NCBI GenBank assembly: GCA_900544545.1
Contig: UQVY01000004.1
Location: 1 to 64,000 of the forward strand
Direction of reading: 5' to 3'
Length of the DNA stretch: 64,000 nt
Origin: an uncultured Eubacteriales bacterium
GTDB lineage: Bacteria; Bacillota; Clostridia; Christensenellales; CAG-314
Shown: positions 52,619 through 61,859 of the stretch, piece after piece
Layout: every line of letters begins with the position of its first letter
Position numbering within the stretch: the first letter of the stretch is position 1
Position numbers and translations under genes: made by a program
The notes under the pieces: generated by a model
What the model saw: the letters and a program-made list of their open reading frames with translations, nothing else
Told to the model about the DNA's origin: nothing
Database searches by the model: none

Positions 52619-55042
52619 ATGGCTTTATCACCTATGATGCAGCAGTATATGAACATAAAGAAGCAGTACGAAGACTGTATACTTATGTTCAGACTGGGCG
52701 ATTTTTACGAAATGTTCTTTGACGACGCGGTGGAGGCAAGCTCTATACTCGATCTCGTGTTGACCGGACGGGACTGCGGGGAGAAGAATCGCGCGCCTAT
52801 GTGCGGAGTCCCGTATCACGCCGTGGATAATTACATATCCCGACTTATTTCGGCCGGCTGTAAGGTTGCGGTATGCGAGCAGCTCAATCTTAACGACAAA
52901 GGCGTCGCCGAAAGAAAGGTAACGAGAGTCGTTACGCCCGGCACGGTAATGGAAGATTCCATGCTCGACGAAAGGGCTAACAATTATCTTGCCGCCGTAT
53001 ACGGATGTTCGGGGAAAGCCGCCCTTTGTTGGGTTGACATAACCACTGGCAATCTTTCGGTGAGCGAATTTTCCGAAAAGACCGAAACCGAGCTTCAGGA
53101 AGCGCTCGTTTCTCTTAAGCCCGCCGAGATTATCTGCAATTCTCAGGCTCTCGCCTATAACGACAAATTAGCCTGCATCAGATCGGAGTTCGTACCATAT
53201 ATGCGTCCTTACGAAGACACAGCGTTCGATCCCGAAAAAGCGGAAAGCGTAATCACGGGATTTTTCGGGGTTCACTCGATAAACGTTTTCGAGATCAAGG
53301 AATCTGCGCTTATGATAGGAGCGGTAGGAGCCGTTCTTTCCTATCTCGACGAAACTCAGAAAAGACGCCTTCTCAATATCGACGGCATAAAGCTCGTAAC
53401 GAACGACCGATATATGTCGCTTGACTATAATACGCGAAGGAATCTCGAGCTTACCCAGACAAACAGGGAGCAGAAAAAGAAAGGAAGTCTGCTGTGGCTT
53501 CTCGACAAAACGGCGACGGGAATGGGCGCGAGAATGCTCAGAGGCTGGATAACTCGTCCTTTAAGCGACGCTAAAACTATCCGTAGTCGTCTCGACGCGG
53601 TAGAATGCTTTGTCGACGATTTTCTTCTCAGGGAAACGCTTTACGACAAGTTAAGGGGAATACGCGACATAGAAAGAATCTGCGGCAAAATAGCTTACGG
53701 AACGGTTATGCCGCGGGATTTCAAGGCGTTGCAGGCGTCCTTGGAGGTTCTTCCGGATATAGGCAAGACTCTTTCCTATACGAAGTCCGTTTTCTGCAAA
53801 AAAGTAAGAGACGAATTCGTCGGATACGAAGAGCTTCTCGGGCTTTTGTCCCGTGCGATAGCCGACGAACCTCCCGCTATGCTTAAAGACGGCGGCTATA
53901 TAAGAAGGGGTTATAGCGACGAGCTTGACGAACTTAAAAAACTCTCCGAAGACGGGAAGGGTATGCTTTCCGACCTCGAGCTTCGGGAAAAACAAAGAAC
54001 GGGAATCAAGACTCTTAAAATCGGTTACAACAAAGTTTTCGGATATTACATAGAAGTCAGCAATTCCTTTAAGAACAGCGTTCCTGCGGACTATATAAGA
54101 AAGCAGACGCTGACCAACGGAGAAAGGTTTATTACGGAGGAGCTTAAAGTCCTCGAAGAAAGGCTTTTGTCCGCGGGCGAAAAATATAACGCTCTCGAAA
54201 GAAAGCTTTACGCCGATGTATGCGAAAAAGCCGTCGCCTATATTCCTCGGCTTCAGAGGATTGCCCGGGCGGTTGCGGGCGCGGACTGCGTCCTGAGTTT
54301 AAGTCGGGTTTCGGTGGCGAACGGATACGTGAAACCCGTTATTAACGACGAAACGGGCGTACTTGAAATCAAGGCCGGTCGCCATCCCATTATCGAAGAG
54401 CTTATGAAGACCGAAAACTTCATCGCCAACGATACCTATATGGACAACGGCGAAAACCGAACGATTATTCTTACCGGTCCGAATATGGCTGGGAAAAGCA
54501 CATATATGCGACAGATTGCATTGATAACGGTTATGGCTCACATAGGCTGCTTCGTGCCTGCGGATAAAGCCGTTATTCCCGTGACCGACAAGATATTCAC
54601 GAGAGTCGGAGCGAGCGACGATATTCTCTTCAATCAGAGTACGTTTATGGTTGAAATGACCGAAGCCGCATATATCCTCAGAAACGCTACGGAAAAAAGC
54701 CTTATCATAATCGACGAGCTTGGAAGAGGCACGTCCTCGCTCGACGGGCTGAGCATAGCCCGCGCGGTCGTGGAATTTATAACCGAGAAAATACGTGCGA
54801 AAACGATATTCGCGACGCATTACTCGGAGCTTGTCGGGCTCGCGGCGGTTACCGACGGCGTTAAAAACTTCGGAATGGCGGTGAAGGAAACGGGGAACGG
54901 AGTGGTTTTCCTGAGAAAGGTTCTGGAAGGCGGAACGAGCAAGAGTTTCGGGATAGAAGTCGCCGAGCTTGCGGGAATAGACAAGCGCGTGGTAGAGAGA
55001 GCAAAGGAAATCAGCAGAGAAATAGAGAGTAAACAGAAGTAA
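52619..55042 (+). CDS. mutS: DNA mismatch repair protein MutS
   Basis: Mismatch sensor. 807 aa. The N-terminal mismatch-binding domain has CILMFRLGDFYEMFFDDA with the Phe-x-Glu probe; connector, core and clamp follow, then the ABC-type ATPase with Walker A TGPNMAGKST near 619-628, DDILFNQSTFMVEM and DELGRGTSSLDG. The C-terminus is short, with no long tetramer tail. 4 bases after miaB; mutL follows immediately with no gap. Confidence 0.97.
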   Translation: MALSPMMQQYMNIKKQYEDCILMFRLGDFYEMFFDDAVEASSILDLVLTGRDCGEKNRAPMCGVPYHAVDNYISRLISAGCKVAVCEQLNLNDKGVAERKVTRVVTPGTVMEDSMLDERANNYLAAVYGCSGKAALCWVDITTGNLSVSEFSEKTETELQEALVSLKPAEIICNSQALAYNDKLACIRSEFVPYMRPYEDTAFDPEKAESVITGFFGVHSINVFEIKESALMIGAVGAVLSYLDETQKRRLLNIDGIKLVTNDRYMSLDYNTRRNLELTQTNREQKKKGSLLWLLDKTATGMGARMLRGWITRPLSDAKTIRSRLDAVECFVDDFLLRETLYDKLRGIRDIERICGKIAYGTVMPRDFKALQASLEVLPDIGKTLSYTKSVFCKKVRDEFVGYEELLGLLSRAIADEPPAMLKDGGYIRRGYSDELDELKKLSEDGKGMLSDLELREKQRTGIKTLKIGYNKVFGYYIEVSNSFKNSVPADYIRKQTLTNGERFITEELKVLEERLLSAGEKYNALERKLYADVCEKAVAYIPRLQRIARAVAGADCVLSLSRVSVANGYVKPVINDETGVLEIKAGRHPIIEELMKTENFIANDTYMDNGENRTIILTGPNMAGKSTYMRQIALITVMAHIGCFVPADKAVIPVTDKIFTRVGASDDILFNQSTFMVEMTEAAYILRNATEKSLIIIDELGRGTSSLDGLSIARAVVEFITEKIRAKTIFATHYSELVGLAAVTDGVKNFGMAVKETGNGVVFLRKVLEGGTSKSFGIEVAELAGIDKRVVERAKEISREIESKQK

Positions 55043-56986
55043 ATGGAAAAAATCAAAGTGCTTCCCTCCGATATATACAACAAAATCTCGGCGGGAGAGG
55101 TAGTCGAAAGGCCGGCTTCGGTAGTCAAGGAGCTGGTCGAAAATGCGATCGACGCAGGCGCGAATACCGTTAAAATCTCGATAAGCGGCGGAGGAACAGG
55201 CTCGGTTACCGTAACCGACGACGGACGGGGAATCGATAAAGAGTTTGTGAGAACGGCGTTCCTTCCGCACGCAACGAGCAAGATTTCGGAAGCCGCGGAT
55301 CTTACGGGGATAAAAACCCTCGGATTCAGGGGCGAAGCTCTTCCGAGTATAGCCGCAGTATCGAAAGTTAAGCTCGTTACGAGAACTGAGGGCGAGGATT
55401 TTGCCTGCGCTATATACGGCGAAGGAGGAGTTTTAGGAGAGGTTCAGACCGTAGCCGGCAATAAAGGTACTTCCGTAACCGTTTCCGAGTTGTTTTTCAA
55501 TACTCCCGCAAGACTTAAATTCCTTAAAAAGCCTGCGGGCGAAACGAGAGAAATAACCAATCTCGTGTCGAGGCTTATTCTGGCGAATCCTAACGTATCT
55601 TTCAGATATTCCGCGGACGGCGAGGAGATTTTCAATTCGTCGGGAAAGGGAGTGGAGGACGCTTTCTGCTCGGTTTACGGAAAGGAAATGCTCGGCACCG
55701 CGATTCGGGTAAACGCCGTTTATAAGCGGTATATAATCGAAGGATACGTGGGGAGTCCGCTCTATCCGAAGAGCAATACGACCTATCAGACGCTTGTCGT
55801 CAACGGAAGATACGTGGTCAATTCAAACATAGCCAACGCCGTAAGAGTCGTTTACAAACCCTATCTTATGACGAGGCAGTATCCTTACTATCTGCTGTAT
55901 CTGACCGTTCCTTACGACGAAATCGACGTTAACGTCCACCCGAATAAGCTCGACGTAAGGTTTACCGACGAAAGAGGGATTTTTTCGGCTTTTTACGCGC
56001 CGATTGCCGACGCCGTCAAAAACGAGGATAAACAGGTTCTTTCGGTTCCGGAGGTGAGCTTTTTCGGAAAGAAAGACGAAATCCCCGAAAAGGAATTCGG
56101 AGAAGCGAAAGAGGAACTCTTCCACGAGGACGCTGCTGCGGCAATCGAAAGCAAGACCGTTTCCGATATGACCGATGAGCCTTACAGTTACGTTCTTAAA
56201 GAAGAAAACGGGAATCGTTCGGAGCTGCCTTTTTCGCGGCATTCCGAAGCTCTCAGAACTCCTCTGTATTCCGTTGAAAAGCTCAGGGATACCGTGCGTT
56301 CGGATTATTCGGAAAAAGTTTCTTCCGACGAAAGCGTTTCAGCTCTTTACGAACAGACTAAAAAGTCTTCCCGTCAGCAGACTTCTCCCGTTCAGGAGGG
56401 ACTTAAAGGCAAGAAACTCGTTAAAGTCGGAAGTATGTTCGACACGTATATAATTCTTCAATCGGTCGAATGGGACGAGGTTTATCTCGTCGATCAGCAC
56501 GCCGCTCACGAAAGGCTGATTTACGACCGTCTGTGCGCCGATTTCGAAGAAAAGAAAATATCCGTCCAGCCTATACTCGTGCCGTATATTTTCTCCGTAA
56601 ACGGAAGAGAGTACGAAGCTCTTTCGGAAAACCTCGATATTATAAGATCGTTTGGTTTCGACATAGAGCCCTTCGGCGGCAACGCTTTCAGAATAGACGG
56701 ACTTCCCGCGAATCTCGGGGAAATATCTCCGGAAAGGTTCGTTTCCTGCCTTCTCGAAGGCGAGGACAGCCTTGAGAACTATTCGCAGTTTACGAAGGAA
56801 GTTCTTGCGAGAATCGCCTGTCGCTCGGCAATAAAAGGCGGCGACAGACTGACCGACGCACAGACCGAAAGTCTTATCGAAAAGCTGTCGGAAAACGTGA
56901 GCCTGAAGTGTCCGCACGGAAGACCTCTCGTCCTCAGAATATCCAGAAGCGAGATAGAGAAATGGTTCAAACGGATAGTATCCTGA
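55043..56986 (+). CDS. mutL: DNA mismatch repair protein MutL
   Basis: Mismatch repair mediator and probable nicking endonuclease. 647 aa. N-terminal GHKL ATPase: SAGEVVERPASVVKELVEN, DDGRGI, ATSKI, GFRGEAL. A linker from about 335-455, then the C-terminal domain with the endonuclease motif DQHAAHERLIYD (its last Glu is Asp here), ACRSAIKGGD-like metal residues and CPHGRPLVL. It begins on the base after the mutS stop. Confidence 0.96.
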   Translation: MEKIKVLPSDIYNKISAGEVVERPASVVKELVENAIDAGANTVKISISGGGTGSVTVTDDGRGIDKEFVRTAFLPHATSKISEAADLTGIKTLGFRGEALPSIAAVSKVKLVTRTEGEDFACAIYGEGGVLGEVQTVAGNKGTSVTVSELFFNTPARLKFLKKPAGETREITNLVSRLILANPNVSFRYSADGEEIFNSSGKGVEDAFCSVYGKEMLGTAIRVNAVYKRYIIEGYVGSPLYPKSNTTYQTLVVNGRYVVNSNIANAVRVVYKPYLMTRQYPYYLLYLTVPYDEIDVNVHPNKLDVRFTDERGIFSAFYAPIADAVKNEDKQVLSVPEVSFFGKKDEIPEKEFGEAKEELFHEDAAAAIESKTVSDMTDEPYSYVLKEENGNRSELPFSRHSEALRTPLYSVEKLRDTVRSDYSEKVSSDESVSALYEQTKKSSRQQTSPVQEGLKGKKLVKVGSMFDTYIILQSVEWDEVYLVDQHAAHERLIYDRLCADFEEKKISVQPILVPYIFSVNGREYEALSENLDIIRSFGFDIEPFGGNAFRIDGLPANLGEISPERFVSCLLEGEDSLENYSQFTKEVLARIACRSAIKGGDRLTDAQTESLIEKLSENVSLKCPHGRPLVLRISRSEIEKWFKRIVS

Positions 56987-57909
56987 TAGGGTTGGTGGGG
57001 CCTACCGCGGTAGGGAAGAGCGAGCTTGCTTTTTCGCTTGCCGAAAAATTCGGAACGTATATTCTATCAGCGGACTCTATGCAGATTTACAAGGGATTCG
57101 ATATAGGGACCGCAAAGCCCACGGCTGAGGAGCAGAGAAGAGTTCCTCACAGGCTTATAGACATAGTCGAACCCGAAAGTTATTTCAGCAGTATGGACTA
57201 TGCCGAAAGGTGCGACGAAGAAATAGCGATATGCCGGAGAGAAAACAGAATTCCTCTTATCGTAGGCGGAACGGGTTTTTATTTCGATTCTTTTCTTTAC
57301 AAAACGGACTTCGAAGGAAGCGTGGACGAAAACGTCCGCAAGGAGCTTAATGCGGTTTACGAGGAAAAAGGCGGCGACTACATTTACGAAATGCTTAAAA
57401 AAATCGATCCCGAATCGGCGGCGGATATCCATCCGAATAACGTCAAAAGAGTTATGAGAGCATTGGAGATATATATGACGACGGGTAGAAAAAAGTCGTC
57501 GGGAAGCGGAAAACAGCGCAAAAAACGCTACGAAAACGCCGTTATTTTCGAACTTGCCCGAGAGAGAAACGATTTGTATTCGAGGATAGACGGAAGGGTA
57601 GATAAAATGATTTCGGACGGTCTTATAGCGGAGGTCGAAGGTCTTCTTCGAAAAATCGGAAAGGACTGCCAGAGTATGCAGGGAATAGGATATAAGGAGT
57701 TCGTGCCTTATCTGAACGGAGAATGTTCTCTTTCGGAAGCCTTGGACAACGTTAAACTGAATACCCGCCATTACGCAAAAAGACAGCTTTCTTATTTCAA
57801 AAGAATGAATACGATTCTTCTCGACGCGTATCTGCCGACGAAAGAATTGATTGAAATAATCGAGAAGACGATTGAAAACGCAAAAGCCGCCGATAATCGG
57901 ATCGGATAA
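56962..57909 (+). CDS. miaA: tRNA dimethylallyltransferase MiaA
   Basis: Adds the dimethylallyl group to A37 of UNN-reading tRNAs. 315 aa. P-loop GPTAVGKS at 13-20, SADSMQIYKGFDIGTAKP, DIVEPESYFSS, VGGTGFYFDS, and the C-terminal basic core YAKRQLSYFKR. The ATG at 56962 gives the normal length and overlaps the mutL end by 25 bases; the longer frame from 56908 has no support. hfq, a frequent neighbour, is absent. Confidence 0.96.
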   Translation: MVQTDSILIGLVGPTAVGKSELAFSLAEKFGTYILSADSMQIYKGFDIGTAKPTAEEQRRVPHRLIDIVEPESYFSSMDYAERCDEEIAICRRENRIPLIVGGTGFYFDSFLYKTDFEGSVDENVRKELNAVYEEKGGDYIYEMLKKIDPESAADIHPNNVKRVMRALEIYMTTGRKKSSGSGKQRKKRYENAVIFELARERNDLYSRIDGRVDKMISDGLIAEVEGLLRKIGKDCQSMQGIGYKEFVPYLNGECSLSEALDNVKLNTRHYAKRQLSYFKRMNTILLDAYLPTKELIEIIEKTIENAKAADNRIG

Positions 57910-57928
57910 ATAAAACGAAAGGAAAAAG

Positions 57929-59158
57929 ATGAATTACGATACGGAAACGATAATTGTCGAAGCGGAGAAAAGTCTTTCGTCCGCATTTGAAAAAATAAAC
58001 GAAACCGCTATTTTCAATCAGAAGAAAGTCCTCGATGCGTTCAGGAATCATTGCGTGGCTGCGAGGCATTTTTACGGCACGACGGGTTACGGCTACGACG
58101 ATGTGGGAAGGGATACTCTCAATAAAATCTACGCGGAAGTTTTCGGCTGCGAAGCCGCGATAGTTTCGCCGTACATTTCCTCGGGAACTCAGGCTCTTAC
58201 GGTCGCTCTTTTCGGCGTACTCAGAACTGGATACAAAGCCGTATCGTTGACGGGCGAGCCTTACGACACGCTCAACAAAGTCATTTTCGGCAGGGATAAC
58301 GGATCTCTTGCCGATTTCGGAATAGGTTTCGACATAATCGCTATGGATAATGGCGTAATCGACGAAAGAGCCGTCGAAAAGTATCTTTCGGAAAATTCGC
58401 CCGAACTCGTCTATATTCAGCGTTCGCGAGGATATACCTCGAGAAACGCTTTGACCGTGGCCGATATAGGCAAAGCCGTGGATATCGTAAAAAGGTTTTC
58501 GCCCGGTTCGGTGATTATGGTCGATAACTGTTACGGCGAATTTATCGAGAAAACCGAGCCGTCGTCTGCGGGCGCGGATATTATCGTAGGCTCGCTCATA
58601 AAGAATCCGGGCGGCGGTCTTGCTCCCTGCGGCGGATATATAGCAGGAAGAGCGGACCTCATCGAAAAAGTCGGATACAGACTTACCGCGCCTTCCCTCG
58701 GCACGGAAGTAGGTTCTTACGAGGCTGGATACAGACCTTTTTATCAGGGGTTGTTTATGGCTCCTCACGTTACCGCTCAGGCTGTGAAGGGAATGTTGCT
58801 TTTCTCGGAATCGATGAAATCCGTGGGTTTTGCTACGCTTCCGGATAAAAGCGATCCTATCGGAGACATTATATGTTCGGTCAGATTCGATACCAAGGAA
58901 CAGCTCATAGCTTTCTGTCAGGGAATCCAGTATGTTTCTCCCGTAGACAGCTTTGCCGTTCCCGAGCCTTGGGATATGCCGGGATACCTTCATCAGGTGA
59001 TTATGGCGGCAGGTTGCTTCGTAGGCGGTTCTTCGATAGAACTCAGCTGCGATTCGCCTATAAAAGAGCCTTATATAGCCTATCTTCAGGGCGGACTTAC
59101 CTACGAACACGTCAGAATCGCCGTAAAGGAATGTCTTGACCGTCTTAAAAGATTATAA
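57929..59158 (+). CDS. Methionine gamma-lyase-like PLP enzyme (YnbB / aluminium-resistance family)
   Basis: 409-aa fold-type I PLP enzyme. It begins with the family stretch GTTGYGYDDVGRDTLNKIYAEVFG, has SSGTQALTVALFG, and the PLP Lys in GSLIKNPGGG (K225). The family is annotated as methionine gamma-lyase-like or aluminium resistance (YnbB). The true reaction is uncertain; breakdown of a sulfur amino acid is likely by fold. Following miaA by 19 bases is the same order as in many Bacillota. AAAGGAAAA precedes the start. Confidence 0.88.
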   Translation: MNYDTETIIVEAEKSLSSAFEKINETAIFNQKKVLDAFRNHCVAARHFYGTTGYGYDDVGRDTLNKIYAEVFGCEAAIVSPYISSGTQALTVALFGVLRTGYKAVSLTGEPYDTLNKVIFGRDNGSLADFGIGFDIIAMDNGVIDERAVEKYLSENSPELVYIQRSRGYTSRNALTVADIGKAVDIVKRFSPGSVIMVDNCYGEFIEKTEPSSAGADIIVGSLIKNPGGGLAPCGGYIAGRADLIEKVGYRLTAPSLGTEVGSYEAGYRPFYQGLFMAPHVTAQAVKGMLLFSESMKSVGFATLPDKSDPIGDIICSVRFDTKEQLIAFCQGIQYVSPVDSFAVPEPWDMPGYLHQVIMAAGCFVGGSSIELSCDSPIKEPYIAYLQGGLTYEHVRIAVKECLDRLKRL

Positions 59159-59225
59159 TCCGTTTTCCGGATTCCGCACCTTACCTCGACGTATTTTCAT
59201 ATACTGTTGCGGCGAGGTGTTTTTT

Positions 59226-60101
59226 ATGTTTTATTACGGAGATCTGATTTCGGCAATAGAAAAGCTCGGAAAGAAAGGAGCGATAACCGGCTCGATAGGC
59301 AAAAGCGTTCTCGGACTCGATATTCCGTACGTTCTCACGGAAGGGAAAAGGGGTTCGGAAAAAGAAAAAACCGTTATTATAACGGGAGGAATTCACGCCA
59401 GAGAGCATATAACTGTACCTCTCGTACTCAGGCTTGCGGAAGCGTCTTTAAACGGCGGATACAAAACAACTAATATCTTTATACCCTGCGTAAATCCCGA
59501 CGGATTAAGACTTGCTACGGAAGGAATATCCTTTCTCGAAGAAAAGAGGGAATGGAAGAAGTTTATTCCTTTTCTTCGTTCCTGCGGGAAGGATTTCAGG
59601 CTCTGGAAAGCCAACGTCCTCGGCGTGGATTTAAATGTGAATTTCGACGCCGAATGGGGACTCGGAAAAAATAACGTCTTTTATCCCGGGGCCGAAAACT
59701 TCGTCGGGAAAAAGCCTCTCGATCAGGCCGAAAGTCAGGCTCTTGCGGAATTCACGCTGACCGTACGGCCGGACATAACCGTTTCCTATCACAGTAAAGG
59801 AGAGGTGATTTTCTGGAATTTCAATCAGAAAGGACGGATTCTCAGGCGGGATTATCTGTACGCGAGGCGCATAGCCCGTATAACGGGATATTCTTTCGCC
59901 GAAAAAGGAGGAAGTACGGGCGGATATAAAGACTGGTGTGTTTCAAAGCTCAGTATCCCGTCCGTAACCGTCGAAGTAGGAGCCGACAGCCTTTCGCATC
60001 CGGTCGGTTTGGAGAATCTTCGGGAAATTTACGATAAAAACAAGAGAATTTTAGTCGAAAACGAAAGATTTTTGTATCCGCATTCGGCCGAAAAAAGCTA
60101 A
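59226..60101 (+). CDS. Cytosolic M14 zinc carboxypeptidase
   Basis: 291-aa peptidase of family M14. Zinc residues H57 and E60 in GGIHAREH and H189 in SYHSKGE, substrate residues NPDG and VNVNFD, and the general base E250 in TVEVGAD are all present. No signal peptide or wall-binding domain, so it should act in the cytoplasm on short peptides or on C-terminal tails. The ATG at 59226 has GAGGTG upstream; the longer frame overlaps the previous gene. It follows the PLP enzyme by 67 bases and comes before rsmA, which has its own promoter. Confidence 0.88.
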   Translation: MFYYGDLISAIEKLGKKGAITGSIGKSVLGLDIPYVLTEGKRGSEKEKTVIITGGIHAREHITVPLVLRLAEASLNGGYKTTNIFIPCVNPDGLRLATEGISFLEEKREWKKFIPFLRSCGKDFRLWKANVLGVDLNVNFDAEWGLGKNNVFYPGAENFVGKKPLDQAESQALAEFTLTVRPDITVSYHSKGEVIFWNFNQKGRILRRDYLYARRIARITGYSFAEKGGSTGGYKDWCVSKLSIPSVTVEVGADSLSHPVGLENLREIYDKNKRILVENERFLYPHSAEKS

Positions 60102-60105
60102 ATGC

Positions 60106-60135
60106 TTTACAAATCGCGGAAAAAGTGATAAACTA
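60106..60135 (+). promoter_or_regulatory. Promoter of rsmA and the ATP-grasp genes
   Basis: TTTACA (60106-60111), 18-bp spacer, TAAACT (60130-60135). The transcript would begin only a base or so before the ATG at 60142, so either rsmA is also read from upstream or its mRNA is nearly leaderless. Confidence 0.55.
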
Positions 60136-60141
60136 TCGCGT

Positions 60142-61002
60142 ATGAGCCTCAAAGAAACGCTGAATCGTCATAATTTCAAATTCAATAAACAGTTCGGACA
60201 GAATTTCATATCCGACGGGAATCTTCTTGCCGCCATAGTTTCCGATGCGGGAATAACGAAAGAGGATACCGTAGTCGAAATCGGAGCAGGCGCGGCGACT
60301 CTGACCGAAAAGCTTTCCGACGCCGCGGGAAAGGTCGTCGCTTTCGAAATCGACCGTAATCTCGAACCGGTTATTTCCGAAACTCTCAAAGGAAAAGACA
60401 ACGTGCGGGTGATTTTTGCCGACGCGCTGAACTATCCCGACAAGGAGCTTCTTTCCGCTACGGGAGGAAGTTTTAAAGTCGTCGCGAATCTTCCGTACTA
60501 TATAACCACGCCCGTTATAATGAAATTCGCGGAAAGCGACCTTCCCGTCGGATCCGTAACGGTTATGGTTCAGGAGGAGGTTGCAAGACGATTCTGCGCG
60601 TTTCCCGGAAGTGCCGATTACGGCGCGATAACGGTGGCTCTGAACCTCATATCGAATCCGAAAATCACGAGGAAAGTCCCGCGGCAGATGTTTTATCCCG
60701 TACCGGGCGTAGACAGCGCGGTCGTCAATATTCCGATAGACAGGAATAAATACGATTTCGATCGTAAGGGAATGAGAAATCTTATCCGAGCCGCATTTAC
60801 GATGAGGAGAAAAACGCTCGTCAATAACCTGATTGCGGGATACGGGCTGACGCGGAAGCAGGCGGAAGAAGCTCTCGTCAACTGTGGATTCGATTCGAGA
60901 GTAAGAGGAGAAACGCTTTCCGCGGAGCAATATCTGAAATTATACGAGGAACTGCGGAGAACGGACGGGATAACCGTTCCTAACGAAAAGGAAAAACGAT
61001 GA
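60142..61002 (+). CDS. rsmA: 16S rRNA dimethyladenosine transferase RsmA (KsgA)
   Basis: Dimethylates two adjacent adenines (1518, 1519) of 16S rRNA. 286 aa. It has KFNKQFGQNFISDGNLL, the SAM site VVEIGAGAATLTEKL (usual GAGxGxLT, here with Ala), the catalytic NLPYYITTPVIMKF, and the C-terminal RKTLVNNL. There is no clear ribosome site; the ATG falls next to a TAAACT promoter box. Its stop overlaps the next gene's start (ATGA). Confidence 0.95.
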   Translation: MSLKETLNRHNFKFNKQFGQNFISDGNLLAAIVSDAGITKEDTVVEIGAGAATLTEKLSDAAGKVVAFEIDRNLEPVISETLKGKDNVRVIFADALNYPDKELLSATGGSFKVVANLPYYITTPVIMKFAESDLPVGSVTVMVQEEVARRFCAFPGSADYGAITVALNLISNPKITRKVPRQMFYPVPGVDSAVVNIPIDRNKYDFDRKGMRNLIRAAFTMRRKTLVNNLIAGYGLTRKQAEEALVNCGFDSRVRGETLSAEQYLKLYEELRRTDGITVPNEKEKR

Positions 61003-61859
61003 AGGGAATTTTTGTTACTAACGGATTTGTCAGATGGGACAAATTCTCGACTATTTACGATATGCTTCAGGCCGCTCTCGAAAGAAACGGCTGCGAAACG
61101 GAGAGGTATACCAATATCGAGCTTACTACCCTTCCGATAGGAGCGGAGCTCCCGAAAGGAGATTTCGTGCTTTTCTGGGACAAGGATATTTCGCTTGCGA
61201 AAAGGCTCGAGAAATCCGGACTGCGCGTTTTCAATTCCGCAAAGGCTCTGGAAATCTGCGACGACAAAGGACTTACGGCGATAGCTCTCGAAAATGAAGG
61301 TATTCCTATGCCCGAAACGATAGTGCTTCCGAAATCGTTTATGCCGTACAGCGATCTTAGCTTTACGGATTCTCTCGAGAGAACGATAGGTTATCCTATG
61401 GTTCTGAAGGAATGCCACGGAAGTTTCGGGAAGCAGGTTTATCTTATCAGAAATCGGGAAGAGCTTACCGAAAAGATTCTTTCGATTACTCCGAGAACGA
61501 TGATTTGTCAGAAATTTATCGGCAGCAGCTTCGGAAGGGACGTAAGGATTCAGGTCGTCGGCGATAAGGTCGTCGCTGCCGCTTACAGACAAGCCCGCGA
61601 GGGAGATTTCATAGCAAACGTTACGAGCGGCGGGAAAATGTCGGCTTATACGCCTTCCGAAGAGATGAAAGAGCTGGCTGTTTCCGCCTGCAAAAAAGTC
61701 GGCGCGGATTTTGCGGGTGTGGATATTCTTTTCGGCGAAAACGAGCGTCCTTTGCTTTGCGAAATCAACACCAACGCTCATTTCAAGAACCTTCTCGACG
61801 CGACAGGAATAGATACTTCCGAATACATCGCGCGTTATATAGTGGAAAGTTTAAAATGA
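60999..61859 (+). CDS. ATP-grasp ligase, RimK/LysX-like (first of two)
   Basis: 286-aa ATP-grasp protein that should join an amino acid or similar amine to a carboxylate through an acyl phosphate. N-terminal domain MKGIFVTNGFVRW, a glycine-rich ATP loop in KECHGSFGKQVYLI, FIGSSFGRDVRIQVVG, and the metal/ATP residues in CEINTNAHFKNL. It is closest in look to RimK/LysX-type amino-acid ligases; the substrate is unknown. ATGA overlaps with rsmA before it and with the second ligase after it show tight coupling. Confidence 0.85.
   Translation: MKGIFVTNGFVRWDKFSTIYDMLQAALERNGCETERYTNIELTTLPIGAELPKGDFVLFWDKDISLAKRLEKSGLRVFNSAKALEICDDKGLTAIALENEGIPMPETIVLPKSFMPYSDLSFTDSLERTIGYPMVLKECHGSFGKQVYLIRNREELTEKILSITPRTMICQKFIGSSFGRDVRIQVVGDKVVAAAYRQAREGDFIANVTSGGKMSAYTPSEEMKELAVSACKKVGADFAGVDILFGENERPLLCEINTNAHFKNLLDATGIDTSEYIARYIVESLK

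Noticed and set aside
51280..52656. 458-codon minus-strand frame opposite miaB
   Set aside because: Antisense shadow; miaB motifs are unmistakable on the plus strand.
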